From positions 4,732,526-4,796,525 of the forward strand of contig NZ_CP116968.1 of the NCBI RefSeq assembly GCF_032051675.1: a stretch of DNA of 64,000 nt. The letters are read 5' to 3'. Positions within the stretch are counted from its first letter, which is position 1, and each line of letters starts with the position of its first letter. The position numbers and the translations under genes are program-made. This DNA is from Candidatus Nitrospira neomarina. GTDB lineage: Bacteria; Nitrospirota; Nitrospiria; Nitrospirales; UBA8639. Below the pieces are notes generated by a model. The model worked only from the letters and a program-made list of their open reading frames with translations, did no database searches and was not told the origin of the DNA. Positions 36,901 through 45,736 of this stretch are shown piece by piece.

Positions 36901-37896
36901 ATGTCCTATCAACGAGTGAAATTTTATCAAACGGGAACCTTCACGGTTGGCAACCGGTTACTGGATGAATCCGATCGCACAGTCCAAGCGGGGATGGATC
37001 GAACGAATTCACTCAATTCCGGCCATCGCGCCTGCCAGGGGTGCGGTGAAGCGCTGGGCGCCCGCTATGCCCTTGATGCGGTGATGCGCGCCACGCATCA
37101 GCAGATGGTTGCGGTGAATGCCACCGGCTGTTTGGAGGTCTTCTCCAGTCCCTATCCGGAAAGTGCCTGGCAGATTCCCTGGCTGCATTCGTTGTTCGGG
37201 AATGCACCGGCGGTGGCAAGCGGCGTGGCGGCAGCCCTGCGGGCCAAAGGCAGGACGGATATCCGAGTCATCGCCCAGGGGGGAGATGGTGCGACGGTTG
37301 ATATCGGGTTCGGGTGTTTGTCGGGAATGTTCGAACGCAATGATGACGTGTTGTATGTCTGTTACGACAACGAGGCCTACATGAACACGGGAGTGCAGCG
37401 TTCGGGATCCACCCCGCCACGAGCCTGGACCAATACCACGCAGGCCGTGGGAACCGACCCCGGCAACCCCATGGGCATTGGAAAAAATCTGCCACGCATT
37501 GCGATGGCCCACGGTATTCCCTATGTGGCCACGGCCTCGGTGGCCGATCTCCATGATCTGGAAGCCAAAGTGACGAAGGCGATGAACTTCAGGGGCGCAC
37601 GGTATATTCATATCCATGTGCCCTGTCCGCTAGGCTGGAAGTCCGATCCTGCGCACACGATCAAGGTCGCCCGCCTGGCGGTGGAAAGTGGCCTCTTTCC
37701 CTTGATTGAAGCCGAAGGGGGCGAGATGATCGATCGAACACCTATTAGAAAACAAGTACCTGTCGAGCAATACCTCGATCTCCAAGGTCGGTTCAAACAT
37801 CTTTTGCATCCACGGGACGAGCGTGCTCTTGCCGCGATTCAGGCGATGGCAGATGCAAATATTCACCGGTATCAGCTACTTCCTGTAAAGGCATGA
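36901..37896 (+). CDS. porB: Pyruvate:ferredoxin oxidoreductase, beta subunit
   Basis: About 331 residues from ATG 36901, which has a GAGG site; an in-frame GTG at 36856 would overlap the alpha gene. The motif HRACQGCGEALGARYALD carries the cysteines that, with others, hold a 4Fe-4S cluster; the thiamine diphosphate site is seen as AQGGDGATVDIGFGCL and YVCYDNEAYMNTGVQRSG. This is the pyruvate type beta subunit. It overlaps the next gene by four bases. Confidence 0.93.
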   Translation: MSYQRVKFYQTGTFTVGNRLLDESDRTVQAGMDRTNSLNSGHRACQGCGEALGARYALDAVMRATHQQMVAVNATGCLEVFSSPYPESAWQIPWLHSLFGNAPAVASGVAAALRAKGRTDIRVIAQGGDGATVDIGFGCLSGMFERNDDVLYVCYDNEAYMNTGVQRSGSTPPRAWTNTTQAVGTDPGNPMGIGKNLPRIAMAHGIPYVATASVADLHDLEAKVTKAMNFRGARYIHIHVPCPLGWKSDPAHTIKVARLAVESGLFPLIEAEGGEMIDRTPIRKQVPVEQYLDLQGRFKHLLHPRDERALAAIQAMADANIHRYQLLPVKA

Positions 37897-39527
37897 TGAT
37901 GGAACAGAAGCCCTTTGCCATTACTTTGAACCCCGCTTCAAGCCTGGCCAATCATACGGGAAACTGGCGGTCTATGCGTCCGATCTATGTTGATCACCTT
38001 CCGCCCTGCAATCAGGGTTGCCCGGCTGGCGAAAATATTCAAGGCTGGTTGTATGAGGCGGAGGAAGGGAAATATGAGCAGGCCTGGCGAAAAATTATGG
38101 AAGAGAATCCTTTCCCGGCGATTCATGGTCGGGTGTGTTATCACCCGTGTGAAACGGCCTGTAATCGGGGCCAGCTCGATGAGCCCGTGAGCATTCATGC
38201 CGTTGAGCGATTTTTAGGCGATTACGCGATTGAGCAGGGTTGGCAGGTGGAGGCGGGCGTGGCAACCGGAAGGCGGGTCCTGGTCGTCGGCGCGGGACCG
38301 AGCGGGCTTTCTGCTGCGTATCATCTCGCCCGTTTGGGACATACGGTAACAATCATTGAAGCGGGGCCGAAGCCGGGGGGTATGATGCGGTTCGGGATTC
38401 CACAATACCGTCTGCCACGGAATGTCCTGGACGCCGAAATTGCAAGAATTGACGCCATGGGCGTTTCGATCCATCTGAATCAAAAGGTTGATCATTTAGA
38501 AAGGACCATCCAAGAGGGCGGATTCGATGCCGTGTTTCTGGCCATTGGGGCTCATCTGAGTAAACGGGTTGATATTCCCGGCCGGGATGCCGGCCGGATG
38601 ATCGATGCCTTGGGATTTCTGAAAGGAATGGATGGCCAGACTGTTCCCAAGATCGGTCGGCGGGTCGTCGTCTATGGTGGAGGTGATACGGCTATTGATG
38701 CCGCGCGAACCGCCAAGCGCCTGGGTGCCGAGGAAACGATCCTGATTTATCGGCGTGATCGCGGGCATATGCCCGCCCATGATTTTGAAGTGGAAGAAGC
38801 CTTGGAGGAGGGGGTGCTGACACGATGGCTGCATACCATCAGACAAGTGGACAATACGACGTTGACGGTTGAAGAGATGACATTGGATGAGCAGGGGCGC
38901 CCTCAACCCACCGGGCGGATTGAGACCTTGGAAGCCGACACGGTTATTCTGGCGGTGGGCCAGGAAGTGGATACCGGGTTTTTAGAGAATGTGCCGGGAT
39001 TGGATATTTCGTCCGATGGGGTGATTCAAGTCGATGCCTCAATGATGACCGGACGTGCGGGAGTGTTTGCCGGGGGAGATATGGTTCCTGCAGAGCGTAC
39101 GGTGACGGTGGCCACGGGCCATGGGAAAAAAGCGGCACGGCATATTGATGCGTATCTCTGCGGAAGTGAGTATCGGAAATCATCGTCCAATACCGTTGCG
39201 ACGTATGACCGGCTCAATACCTGGTATTACACCGATGCGGATAAGAGTCGGCAGCCCTACCTGGATCTAGCCAGGCGTCGCGCCAGCTTTGAAGAGGTGG
39301 TCGGCGGTTTGGATACGGACACGGCCTTGCTCGAAGCCCGACGCTGTCTCTCTTGCGGAAATTGCTTTGAGTGCGATACCTGTTATGGCGTGTGTCCGGA
39401 CAACGCCATTATCAAATTAGGCCCCGGTCGACGATATGAAGTGAATTATGACTATTGCAAGGGTTGTGGTGTGTGCGCGGAAGAATGTCCATGCGGCGCC
39501 ATCGATATGGTTAAGGAAGTCAGATAG
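37893..39527 (+). CDS. GltD-like FAD/NAD(P) oxidoreductase fused to 2[4Fe-4S] ferredoxin (PorD-like)
   Basis: 544 residues. The N-terminal Fe-S part (PPCNQGCPAGENIQGWLYEA, then CYHPCETACNRG) and two dinucleotide folds (VVGAGPSGLSAAYHLARLG for FAD, VVYGGGDTAIDAARTAKRLG for NAD(P)) match the glutamate synthase small-subunit family. The last 80 residues add two ferredoxin-type clusters (CLSCGNCFECDTCYGVCP and CKGCGVCAEECPCG), which is the PorD module. The gene overlaps porB, so it is probably the electron-transfer subunit of the enzyme, linking NAD(P)H to pyruvate synthesis or oxidation; that role is inference. No glutamate synthase large subunit is nearby. Confidence 0.9.
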   Translation: MMMEQKPFAITLNPASSLANHTGNWRSMRPIYVDHLPPCNQGCPAGENIQGWLYEAEEGKYEQAWRKIMEENPFPAIHGRVCYHPCETACNRGQLDEPVSIHAVERFLGDYAIEQGWQVEAGVATGRRVLVVGAGPSGLSAAYHLARLGHTVTIIEAGPKPGGMMRFGIPQYRLPRNVLDAEIARIDAMGVSIHLNQKVDHLERTIQEGGFDAVFLAIGAHLSKRVDIPGRDAGRMIDALGFLKGMDGQTVPKIGRRVVVYGGGDTAIDAARTAKRLGAEETILIYRRDRGHMPAHDFEVEEALEEGVLTRWLHTIRQVDNTTLTVEEMTLDEQGRPQPTGRIETLEADTVILAVGQEVDTGFLENVPGLDISSDGVIQVDASMMTGRAGVFAGGDMVPAERTVTVATGHGKKAARHIDAYLCGSEYRKSSSNTVATYDRLNTWYYTDADKSRQPYLDLARRRASFEEVVGGLDTDTALLEARRCLSCGNCFECDTCYGVCPDNAIIKLGPGRRYEVNYDYCKGCGVCAEECPCGAIDMVKEVR

Positions 39528-39638
39528 GAACAGGACATTGGTGCACACAATGGAATTTAGTAGTTTGAACAGGTACGAAGAGTTATTTGACAGCCATACA
39601 CACGGCACAAAGGATGTGTCACACCCGGGAGACGACGT

Positions 39639-40505
39639 ATGAAATACCTACTAGCAGTTGATGGATCGGATCAATCGGTTGATGCGATACGTGCGTTGGA
39701 AGCGCTGAGCCCGGCGGAGAGCCTGATGGTGTTACATGTGGTGAATGTGCCGGGTATCCCCTATCCGTCCATCGGGGCGGGGATCGCAAAAGATTTGAGG
39801 TTGGCGGTGGACAAAGCGATGAGGGAAGAAGGCGAACGCATCATTGAGCAGGCATTGTCCCTCCTGCCTCTTCATCCGGGATCGGTCATGAGACGACTGG
39901 AAATGGGGACTCCTGCCGAAGTCATTCTTACCATGGTCAAGGAAAAGGGAATCGATCTCGTGGTAATGGGCGCCAGGGGTATTGGTCAGATTCGAGAGCA
40001 AATGTTGGGGAGCGTTTCGCATCGTGTGATGACGCATGCGTCGTGTTCAACCCTGATTATTAAGAAGCCCACTCGCAAGATCCAGCAGGTATTAATTCCT
40101 GTTGAAAGTCAGGAAGACGGCAAAATGGTCGTGGGGTTTTTGAAAAAGAAGCCGTTCCGAGAGCCGATTACTGCGACCGTTCTGCATGTCATTCCGTTTT
40201 CAGAACCGGTCTGGCCGATGGGGGCGATGATTTCTCCGGAATTTCGAAAAGAGATGATCGCCTATGGGGAGAAATTTACGAACGGGCTCAGCGCGGAATT
40301 GAAGCAGATGGGGCATGAGGCCAAAGGGGTTGTTGTGGTCGGGGCACCCTCACCCACGATCATTGAGGAAGCGAACAAATATGGTGCTGATGTGATCCTG
40401 ATGCGGACACATAGCCGATCCGGCGTGAGTCGCTTTCTTTTGGGGAGCGTCTCCCATTCCGTGGTGCATCACACTGATTCTTCAATTTTGTTTGTGCGAG
40501 AATGA
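39639..40505 (+). CDS. Tandem universal stress protein
   Basis: 288 residues made of two UspA domains of about 140. Domain 1 ends VVMGARGIGQIREQMLGSVS and domain 2 ILMRTHSRSGVSRFLLGSVS, both carrying the G-x2-G-x9-G(S/T) nucleotide loop or a near match, so ATP binding is likely at least in the first. It is 111 bases downstream of the pyruvate oxidoreductase genes. It resembles the tandem universal stress protein at 55968-56831 closely (both domains have LGSVSH). Confidence 0.92.
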   Translation: MKYLLAVDGSDQSVDAIRALEALSPAESLMVLHVVNVPGIPYPSIGAGIAKDLRLAVDKAMREEGERIIEQALSLLPLHPGSVMRRLEMGTPAEVILTMVKEKGIDLVVMGARGIGQIREQMLGSVSHRVMTHASCSTLIIKKPTRKIQQVLIPVESQEDGKMVVGFLKKKPFREPITATVLHVIPFSEPVWPMGAMISPEFRKEMIAYGEKFTNGLSAELKQMGHEAKGVVVVGAPSPTIIEEANKYGADVILMRTHSRSGVSRFLLGSVSHSVVHHTDSSILFVRE

Positions 40506-40553
40506 CTCGGTTTAAAGGATCAATCTGGACAAATAATCCGTTTCCGAGGCTGT

Positions 40554-40646
40554 ATGCATAAAACCTGGTACCTTTTTGGTGCAATTGCGATAGGTGTGTT
40601 AGTTTTTCTCTATCTGGTGTTTTGGTGTCCCAGCCCCTGCCAGTAA
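40554..40646 (+). CDS. Small hydrophobic peptide of 30 residues
   Basis: ATG 40554 opens a 30-residue frame: MHKTWYLFGAIAIGVLVFLY begins it, and it ends with CPSPCQ. One clean membrane helix with a positively charged start and a Cys-rich tail, plus a GAGG site eight bases upstream, make translation plausible. The gene lies 48 bases after the universal stress gene. No family is recognised. Confidence 0.45.
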   Translation: MHKTWYLFGAIAIGVLVFLYLVFWCPSPCQ

Positions 40647-41050
40647 AGGCAATCTCGATTTCAGTGGCACGTCCTCCTGCATCCGCTGGCGACACATTTT
40701 TTGTCGATTGTGCACCCTGTCCGGCTGCACTCCCCGAAGAGGTCGATCTGGTCCCTTTGGAGTGGTAGACTGGAAATTGGCTCCCCGGTCCCGCCAAATT
40801 TTTCGGCCTGTTCAGGCCACATTCCTGAAGAATCTGCTGGGATATTAAGTTCTTTTAAATATTTGTGTATTTGGGGCATTCCGGCCCACCATATGAGGGT
40901 GCTGGAAAAATATCAGGGGGCCCTATACGCTGGTGGACCCTTCGGGGCGCTCAGAAGCTGACAGGCGACAAAAAACTAGATTGTCCGTTATAATAAGGTA
41001 AGTATAAAAAGGAGAGGTATTTCCTCTTTTGTTTAAAAGGATATCAATAC
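40647..41050 (+). other. Gene-free region with an unresolved minus-strand frame
   Basis: 404 bases. A minus-strand frame at 40661-40879 begins convincingly (MPQIHKYLKELNIPADSSGM) but ends in unstructured sequence; it may be the remnant of a decayed gene. A TATAAT at about 40989 and AAAAGGA just before 41051 are the likely promoter and ribosome site of the Lon-like gene. Confidence 0.35.
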
Positions 41051-41734
41051 ATGATTAATAAAGCGGACAGGAAGAAGGTCTCAATGCTTCTGGGGTTAGT
41101 CTTAACCCTTAATGTGGTATGTGCCAATAGTCTTGGGGCTAGTCCGTCTGTTCATCAGATTCCGCATCTGATCATTCCCATCCTGGGGACATCTCTCAAC
41201 AAACAATTCAGGCCGGTGGGCATGGTGAGCCAGGTGGTGATTGATGTCTATGAACGTCAGGATCATAACGGCCTTCAAATCCAATTTCATACCGAACCAG
41301 GAAATTTTTCGTTGTTTGCCCGTCAGTCGATCCATGCAGCCATCACTCGGGCGCTGGCTGCTGCCAATCTTCCGTCGGAATCCTGGACTGTCCTCCTGAA
41401 ATTTCCCTATACCGGACTCACGGTCTATGGGGAAAGCCTTTCGGCCATGGTGGGCCTGAGCGTGGTGTCCATGATCAAGGGAGATCATCTCCTGGAAGGA
41501 CGGGCCCTCACCGGAACGATCACGGAAGGAGGATCGATCGGAGCGGTGGGAGGGCTTCAACTCAAAATCTTAGCTGCTTACGAAAATCACTTTGAGCGTG
41601 TGTTAGTTCCCAGCGAGTATGATGTACGGGATGGAGATTGGCGTACCCCGTTTTTGATGCAGGTCTCCCCTGTTGGGACGGTCGATGAAGCCTACTTCGG
41701 GCTGACCGGACATCATTTGGCGACCCTTCCTTAA
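41051..41734 (+). CDS. Exported stand-alone Lon-type (S16) serine protease domain
   Basis: 227 residues with a signal peptide (VSMLLGLVLTLNVVCANSLG) and no ATPase. The rest matches the Lon proteolytic domain: the nucleophile region VYGESLSAMVGLSVVSMIKG with Ser129, TGTITEGGSIGAVGGLQLKI with Lys172, then VLVPSEYD. Ser129 and Lys172 are 43 residues apart, as are Ser679 and Lys722 in E. coli Lon. The motif is GES rather than GPS. It would be an ATP-independent periplasmic protease; substrates are unknown. Confidence 0.82.
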   Translation: MINKADRKKVSMLLGLVLTLNVVCANSLGASPSVHQIPHLIIPILGTSLNKQFRPVGMVSQVVIDVYERQDHNGLQIQFHTEPGNFSLFARQSIHAAITRALAAANLPSESWTVLLKFPYTGLTVYGESLSAMVGLSVVSMIKGDHLLEGRALTGTITEGGSIGAVGGLQLKILAAYENHFERVLVPSEYDVRDGDWRTPFLMQVSPVGTVDEAYFGLTGHHLATLP

Positions 41735-42125
41735 GACCTACCGTTCAGTTTTCCTGCAGTTGCCGGGTACGATGGATTCCGGCCTAAGACCCTGGTTCCT
41801 TGCCGCAAAACTCAATGAAAGGGGCTGTTGAAAAAAGCCGCCAGCGGCGTTCTCCCCATTTTTCCGTGCTCACGTACTGGAAGTACGCTCTGCGCGCAAA
41901 AATGACTGCGGCCTTACTGGACGAACTTTTTTGAACCGCCCCGAGACCCTAATATGCCACGTGCCTCTGGGGCAATATGCCCTTGGAAATTGGTTTTATT
42001 CAACACTCCATGAAATGATCTCCACAGTGTGGAAAGTCTTATTGAATTTCGCCCACAGGCCGGAACCCTATCGCTTGATTTGGTCCTTCCCCTTGCGAAT
42101 TCTCTTCAGCAATTCTTTATGAGAA
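41735..42125. other. Gene-free region between convergent genes, contains a palindromic repeat
   Basis: 391 bases between the Lon-like gene and the hydrogenase alpha gene, which converge. The main content is the 122-bp repeat at 41821-41942. The remainder shows no gene. Confidence 0.6.
41821..41942 (+). repeat. 122-bp palindromic repeat, copy 1
   Basis: It starts GGGGCTGTTGAAAAAA and ends TTTTTTGAACCGCCCC; these ends are imperfect inverted repeats (14 of 16 match). The centre, GTACTGGAAGTAC, is also palindromic, so the unit can form a long hairpin. A second copy, about 95% identical by eye, lies at 60905-61027 in the opposite orientation. No coding capacity, so it is a REP/MITE-type element. 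Confidence 0.85.
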
Positions 42126-43442
42126 TTAGGACATCGCCGGAGGGAGGTTTTCTTTGGTCAGTGTTAAAAAATGTGTTGCGCAGGAGATGCAGGGATCATA
42201 ACTGCGAATCAGTTCTTCGCATTTCATCGCCGTTTCCTGATCGTTGAGATGAAGGATGTCTGGCAGAAGGTTTCGAAGATCGTCCTCCATGCGGCGTTGA
42301 TTTTGGGAGGTTGGCGGCACAATCTTGGCGAGGCGAATGGTTCCATCAGCCTTGACCTCATAACGATGATATAAAAGCCCTCGCGGGGCTTCGGTCGCGG
42401 CCATACCGGTTCCTGCGCGGAGTGTCACTGGAACGTCCGGAGCAGTTGGTCGCTCATACTGGTCAATGAGTCGAAGGGCCTCGTCAAAGGCATAGAGCAC
42501 TTCCACCGATCGTGCCACGATACCCATGGACGCGCGGTTGAAAGGGAGAACCAATCCCGTGCTCTGTAAGACGTCTTTGGCCAACAACGAAAGCTGGTCC
42601 TGGTTGAGAGCGAGCCGGGCTAACGGCCCTGTGAGATAAGATTGTCCATTCAACGTGCAGTGGAGGGCATTGGAATAGGGTACTTGTTCTTCATGGAAAT
42701 GATGTTCAAACTCCGATGCGGCCATGCGGAGCCCTCGATTGGTGACGACGTCGCCTTCATTCATCGGATATTCAGAAGGTCCCCGGAGGGCGAGGAAGGT
42801 ATAAGCCTGTTCGGGATCTTGAAACTCAAACCCGCTCACCCATCGAAGCGTTTCCGCAGCGGCATCTCTGGCCCAAAGGAATTCGTCCTTCAGCCCATGT
42901 AAGGCATTCCTGGTCGGCACTTGGGAGAATCCGCCAATCTTCACGGAAACCGGATGCACCGATCGTCCCCCTAACAGCGTTAACAGATCATTGCCCGCTT
43001 TTTTCATTCGAAGCCCTCGCTTCACAAGGTCTGGATGGGAACGAGCCATTTCAAACCCACTGTCGAATCCTAAGAAATCCGGACCCTGGAGCATATAAAT
43101 ATGCAGAACATGACTTTCAATCCATTCCCCGCAATAGAGCAGTCGACGTAAGTCGCGAAGGCTTTGTGGCATCTGCACATGGAAGATTTGTTCCATGGCA
43201 TGGACTGCACTCATTTGATAAGCCACAGGACAGATACCGCAAATACGGGCCACAATATCGGGCACTTCGGTGACGTGACGTCCCTGAAGGAAGGCTTCAA
43301 AAAATCGTGGAGGTTCAAAAATCCGGAGTTGGACATCCCGGACCTGACCATCCTGGACGGTGATGTGAAGGGCCCCTTCCCCTTCTACCCTGGCCATCAT
43401 GTCGATTTTGATGGTTCTTGATTTGTCAGGAGTCCCAGGCAT
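42126..43442 (-). CDS. hydA: [NiFe] hydrogenase group 3b-like, large (alpha) subunit
   Basis: 438 residues from the ATG at 43442, which has GGAAGGA upstream; the frame is open further but that would overlap the delta gene by more. The nickel ligands are in RICGICPVAYQMSAVHAME (Cys68, Cys71) and the C-terminal DPCISCATHF (Cys418, Cys421). About 14 residues after His424 would be removed by a maturation protease, which is not in this window. Sequence and partner subunits fit the cytoplasmic NAD(P)-linked group 3b (sulfhydrogenase) type. It is the last gene on this strand of the cluster. Confidence 0.93.
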   Translation of the reverse strand: MPGTPDKSRTIKIDMMARVEGEGALHITVQDGQVRDVQLRIFEPPRFFEAFLQGRHVTEVPDIVARICGICPVAYQMSAVHAMEQIFHVQMPQSLRDLRRLLYCGEWIESHVLHIYMLQGPDFLGFDSGFEMARSHPDLVKRGLRMKKAGNDLLTLLGGRSVHPVSVKIGGFSQVPTRNALHGLKDEFLWARDAAAETLRWVSGFEFQDPEQAYTFLALRGPSEYPMNEGDVVTNRGLRMAASEFEHHFHEEQVPYSNALHCTLNGQSYLTGPLARLALNQDQLSLLAKDVLQSTGLVLPFNRASMGIVARSVEVLYAFDEALRLIDQYERPTAPDVPVTLRAGTGMAATEAPRGLLYHRYEVKADGTIRLAKIVPPTSQNQRRMEDDLRNLLPDILHLNDQETAMKCEELIRSYDPCISCATHFLTLTKENLPPAMS

Positions 43443-44271
43443 CGCTTTCCTTCCGGAACGGCTGAACCGATCCGTTGATTCCTCGAAAACGGCGAACCAT
43501 CTCCAGGGGAATGAGTTGCAGATGCTCATGAAATTGTTTGGCTAGAGATCCCGTATTTGGGGGCACTCCGGGAATCACTGATTCCTGTTCGGCCGGGCCA
43601 AAGCACCCATAACACTCCCGGCCCATAGCGGGGCAGATGGCCCCGCACCCGGTACGCGTCACCGGTCCAAGACAGGGCAGTCCCTTTGCGACCAGGACGC
43701 AGACATGTCCCTGGCGTTTACAGTCCAGGCATACACTGTGTGCGGGAATGCTGGGAGTGACGCCTCTCAGCAAATCGGTGAGCACTCGAAGGAGTTGTGG
43801 CTTATCAATCGGGCATCCCCACAATTCATAGTCCACCTTGACGTGTTCGGAAATAGGAGTCGATGTGCTTAGGCTGTGAATGTATTCGGGGCTGGGATAT
43901 ACCGTTTGCTTAAAGGCTTCCACATCGCCCCAGTTCCGAAGAGCCTGAATGCCGCCGGAAGTCGCACAGGCACCGATGGTGATCAAGATGGTTGTCTGTT
44001 GCCGGAGATCGAGAACTCGAGAAAGATCTTCAGGACAGGTAATGGAGCCTTCAACGAATGTAATATCATACGGGCCAGGCTGCAAATTGCTGGAGGCTTC
44101 GGGAAAATAGGCGATGTCGAGGGCCTCTCCCAACGCCAGCAAATCGTCCTCCATATTCAGGATGCTTAGCTGGCATCCGTCACAAGAAGCAAATTTCACC
44201 ACCGCAATCCGGGGGCGGGGCCTGGTGGAAGGATTCTGAGTTGGGGTAGTTGTTCGGTTCATATTCATCAC
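43426..44271 (-). CDS. hydD: [NiFe] hydrogenase group 3b-like, small (delta) subunit
   Basis: 281 residues. The proximal-cluster cysteines begin at Cys30 in KFASCDGCQLSILNMEDDLL, with IGACATSGG and later SVCLDCKRQGHVCV, GLPCLGPVTRTGCGAICP and GRECYGCFGP for further clusters. It passes electrons from the NiFe site to the FAD subunit. It overlaps the alpha gene by 17 bases. Between it and the gamma gene upstream is a 257-base gap with inverted repeats. Confidence 0.93.
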   Translation of the reverse strand: MMNMNRTTTPTQNPSTRPRPRIAVVKFASCDGCQLSILNMEDDLLALGEALDIAYFPEASSNLQPGPYDITFVEGSITCPEDLSRVLDLRQQTTILITIGACATSGGIQALRNWGDVEAFKQTVYPSPEYIHSLSTSTPISEHVKVDYELWGCPIDKPQLLRVLTDLLRGVTPSIPAHSVCLDCKRQGHVCVLVAKGLPCLGPVTRTGCGAICPAMGRECYGCFGPAEQESVIPGVPPNTGSLAKQFHEHLQLIPLEMVRRFRGINGSVQPFRKESDAWDS

Positions 44272-44344
44272 CGGCTATTAAACAGGGAAAATCCCATTTT
44301 TGAACACCCACAGCAGAGAAAGAAGTTTATTCTTTTTCTGCGTC

Positions 44345-44369
44345 ATTCCCGACTTTTTTCATCGGGAAT
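44345..44369. repeat. Short hairpin in the hydrogenase gamma-delta gap
   Basis: ATTCCCGA at 44345-44352 pairs with TCGGGAAT at 44362-44369 around a 9-base loop. It could slow or stop RNA polymerase between the gamma and delta genes, or stabilise an mRNA end. No strong T run follows. Confidence 0.5.
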
Positions 44370-44381
44370 CCATTTATTCTC

Positions 44382-44511
44382 GTTCCCCTCCTTTGGGAGG
44401 GGCGAGGGGAGGTAGAGTTTCCCAGGCTGAAAGATGTTCTCCTATTGCGACGGATTTTCCCTTTGACAATTCTACCTCACCTCAATCCTCCCCTTACAAA
44501 GGGGAGGAAAT
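44382..44511. repeat. MITE-like inverted repeat inside the hydrogenase gene cluster
   Basis: The left arm (CCCCTCCTTTGGGAGGGG, then GAGGGGAGGTAGAGTT) and the right arm (AATTCTACCTCACCTC, then CCTCCCCTTACAAAGGGGAGG) are mirror images with mismatches, and each arm has its own inner palindrome. The 130-base unit has no coding capacity and resembles small dispersed repeats found in many bacterial genomes. Confidence 0.7.
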
Positions 44512-44528
44512 CTGGTTTTGAGTTTCTC

Positions 44529-45365
44529 CTACACACCCACTTTTCCGAAATGCGGCACCACCCGGTCTAATCGCATGACGGGCCCGTCCTTACAGACAAA
44601 GAACGGCCCGAGCTGACAATGCCCGCAGAGTCCGATGCCGCATTCCATATGCCGCTCCAACGACACATACATGGCGTCAGGGCGCAGACCTTGATGCGAG
44701 AGGGTATGACAGGCAATCCGCATCATGATCTCCGGTCCGCACATCATGACCAGCGTATTGTCAGGGTCCAACTGCAGTTGGTCAAACAATTCGGTGACCA
44801 CGCCCACATGGCTATGCCAGGTTTTGCCGGGTTCATCGCTGGTCAGCAGCACCTGCGTGCGGGGTTGGTGGCGCCAGGCATCGAAGCGTTCCCGATAGAG
44901 CAAGTCGTGGGGGGTTTTGACCCCGTGAAGAATGGTCATGGCGCCATACTCCTCCCGCCTGCGGAACATAAATTCAATGGCTCCCACCACGGGGGCACAA
45001 CCCAATCCGCCGGTGACGATAACCACGTCCTTTCCTTGCGCTTCCTTCATGGGCCATCCAATGCCGAAGGGCCCACGAACACCCACACTTTCACCTACTT
45101 GCATCGCGCCCAGTACCTGCGTGATCCGTCCCACCACACGAATGGTGTGGTCCAGAAATTCCGGCTCGCCAGGGTCCGAGACTATGGAAATGGCTACCTC
45201 CCCTACACCAAACACATAGAGCATGTTGAACTGCCCGGCCTCAAAGCGGAATGACTTCCGGTGATCAGGGTCGGTGAGTTGCAGTCGAAAGGTGACAATG
45301 TCGGTGGACTCCTGTTTCCTGTCCACGATCACAGCCGGATGTATGAGGTAGGGATTATGAGGCAT
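44529..45365 (-). CDS. hydG: [NiFe] hydrogenase group 3b-like, FAD/NAD(P)-binding (gamma) subunit
   Basis: 278 residues from ATG 45365 (MPHNPYLIHPAVIVDRKQES); an upstream in-frame ATG adds 29 residues without family resemblance. FAD-binding motif FEAGQFNMLYVFGVGEVAIS, NAD(P) fold VTGGLGCAPVVGAIEF, and a C-terminal [2Fe-2S] site ECGIGLCGHCQLGP with a later Cys. It transfers electrons between the delta subunit and NAD(P)H. The gene is separated from beta (51142-52263) by six plus-strand genes. Confidence 0.9.
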   Translation of the reverse strand: MPHNPYLIHPAVIVDRKQESTDIVTFRLQLTDPDHRKSFRFEAGQFNMLYVFGVGEVAISIVSDPGEPEFLDHTIRVVGRITQVLGAMQVGESVGVRGPFGIGWPMKEAQGKDVVIVTGGLGCAPVVGAIEFMFRRREEYGAMTILHGVKTPHDLLYRERFDAWRHQPRTQVLLTSDEPGKTWHSHVGVVTELFDQLQLDPDNTLVMMCGPEIMMRIACHTLSHQGLRPDAMYVSLERHMECGIGLCGHCQLGPFFVCKDGPVMRLDRVVPHFGKVGV

Positions 45366-45736
45366 GGTTTGGCATTTTTGGTATGACACTGTCGCTCCAG
45401 ATAGGAGAAGTTTAGTCACGCAATGGGTTACCCTAACAAAATGAAGCAACAATCACTTTAATTCTCATTTCTCCCAATGAAGAATTCATGGTAGTGTGGC
45501 ATTTTTCCTCAATGGCTAAGCATTTAAGATTTCTATTTAAAGAGCAGCAAGATCAAAGCCAAATTTTTGAGGAACTGCTAGTTAAGCATCGAGATTAAAA
45601 ATTTTTAAACCAAGTTCAGAAGATAGTTATATTTGTGAAACCTTTAAAAGGACTTTTTCTGTTCCCCTAAAGTTTTAGAGTAAAAACAAATTGTTAGAAA
45701 AATATTCAACTCTGCACGAAGCAGGGAGGGGGCGTT
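45366..45736. other. AT-rich spacer between divergent genes
   Basis: 371 bases, markedly AT-rich at about 45530-45720, between gamma (minus) and the DJ-1/PfpI gene (plus). It must hold the promoter for the plus-strand gene and, since gamma is cut off from beta, probably a separate promoter for gamma-delta-alpha. I could not name a promoter box with confidence. Confidence 0.45.

Noticed and set aside
37893..39527. Calling the GltD-like gene glutamate synthase small subunit
   Set aside because: It overlaps porB, has a C-terminal two-cluster ferredoxin, and no large glutamate synthase subunit gene is near.
40660..40685. TGGCACGTCCTCCTGC as a sigma-54 promoter
   Set aside because: GG to GC spacing is 11, not 10, and no gene start follows at a suitable distance.
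40661..40879. Minus-strand frame starting MPQIHKYLKELNIPADSSGM
   Set aside because: The start looks protein-like but the rest does not and no family fits; kept only as a possible relic in the gap entry.
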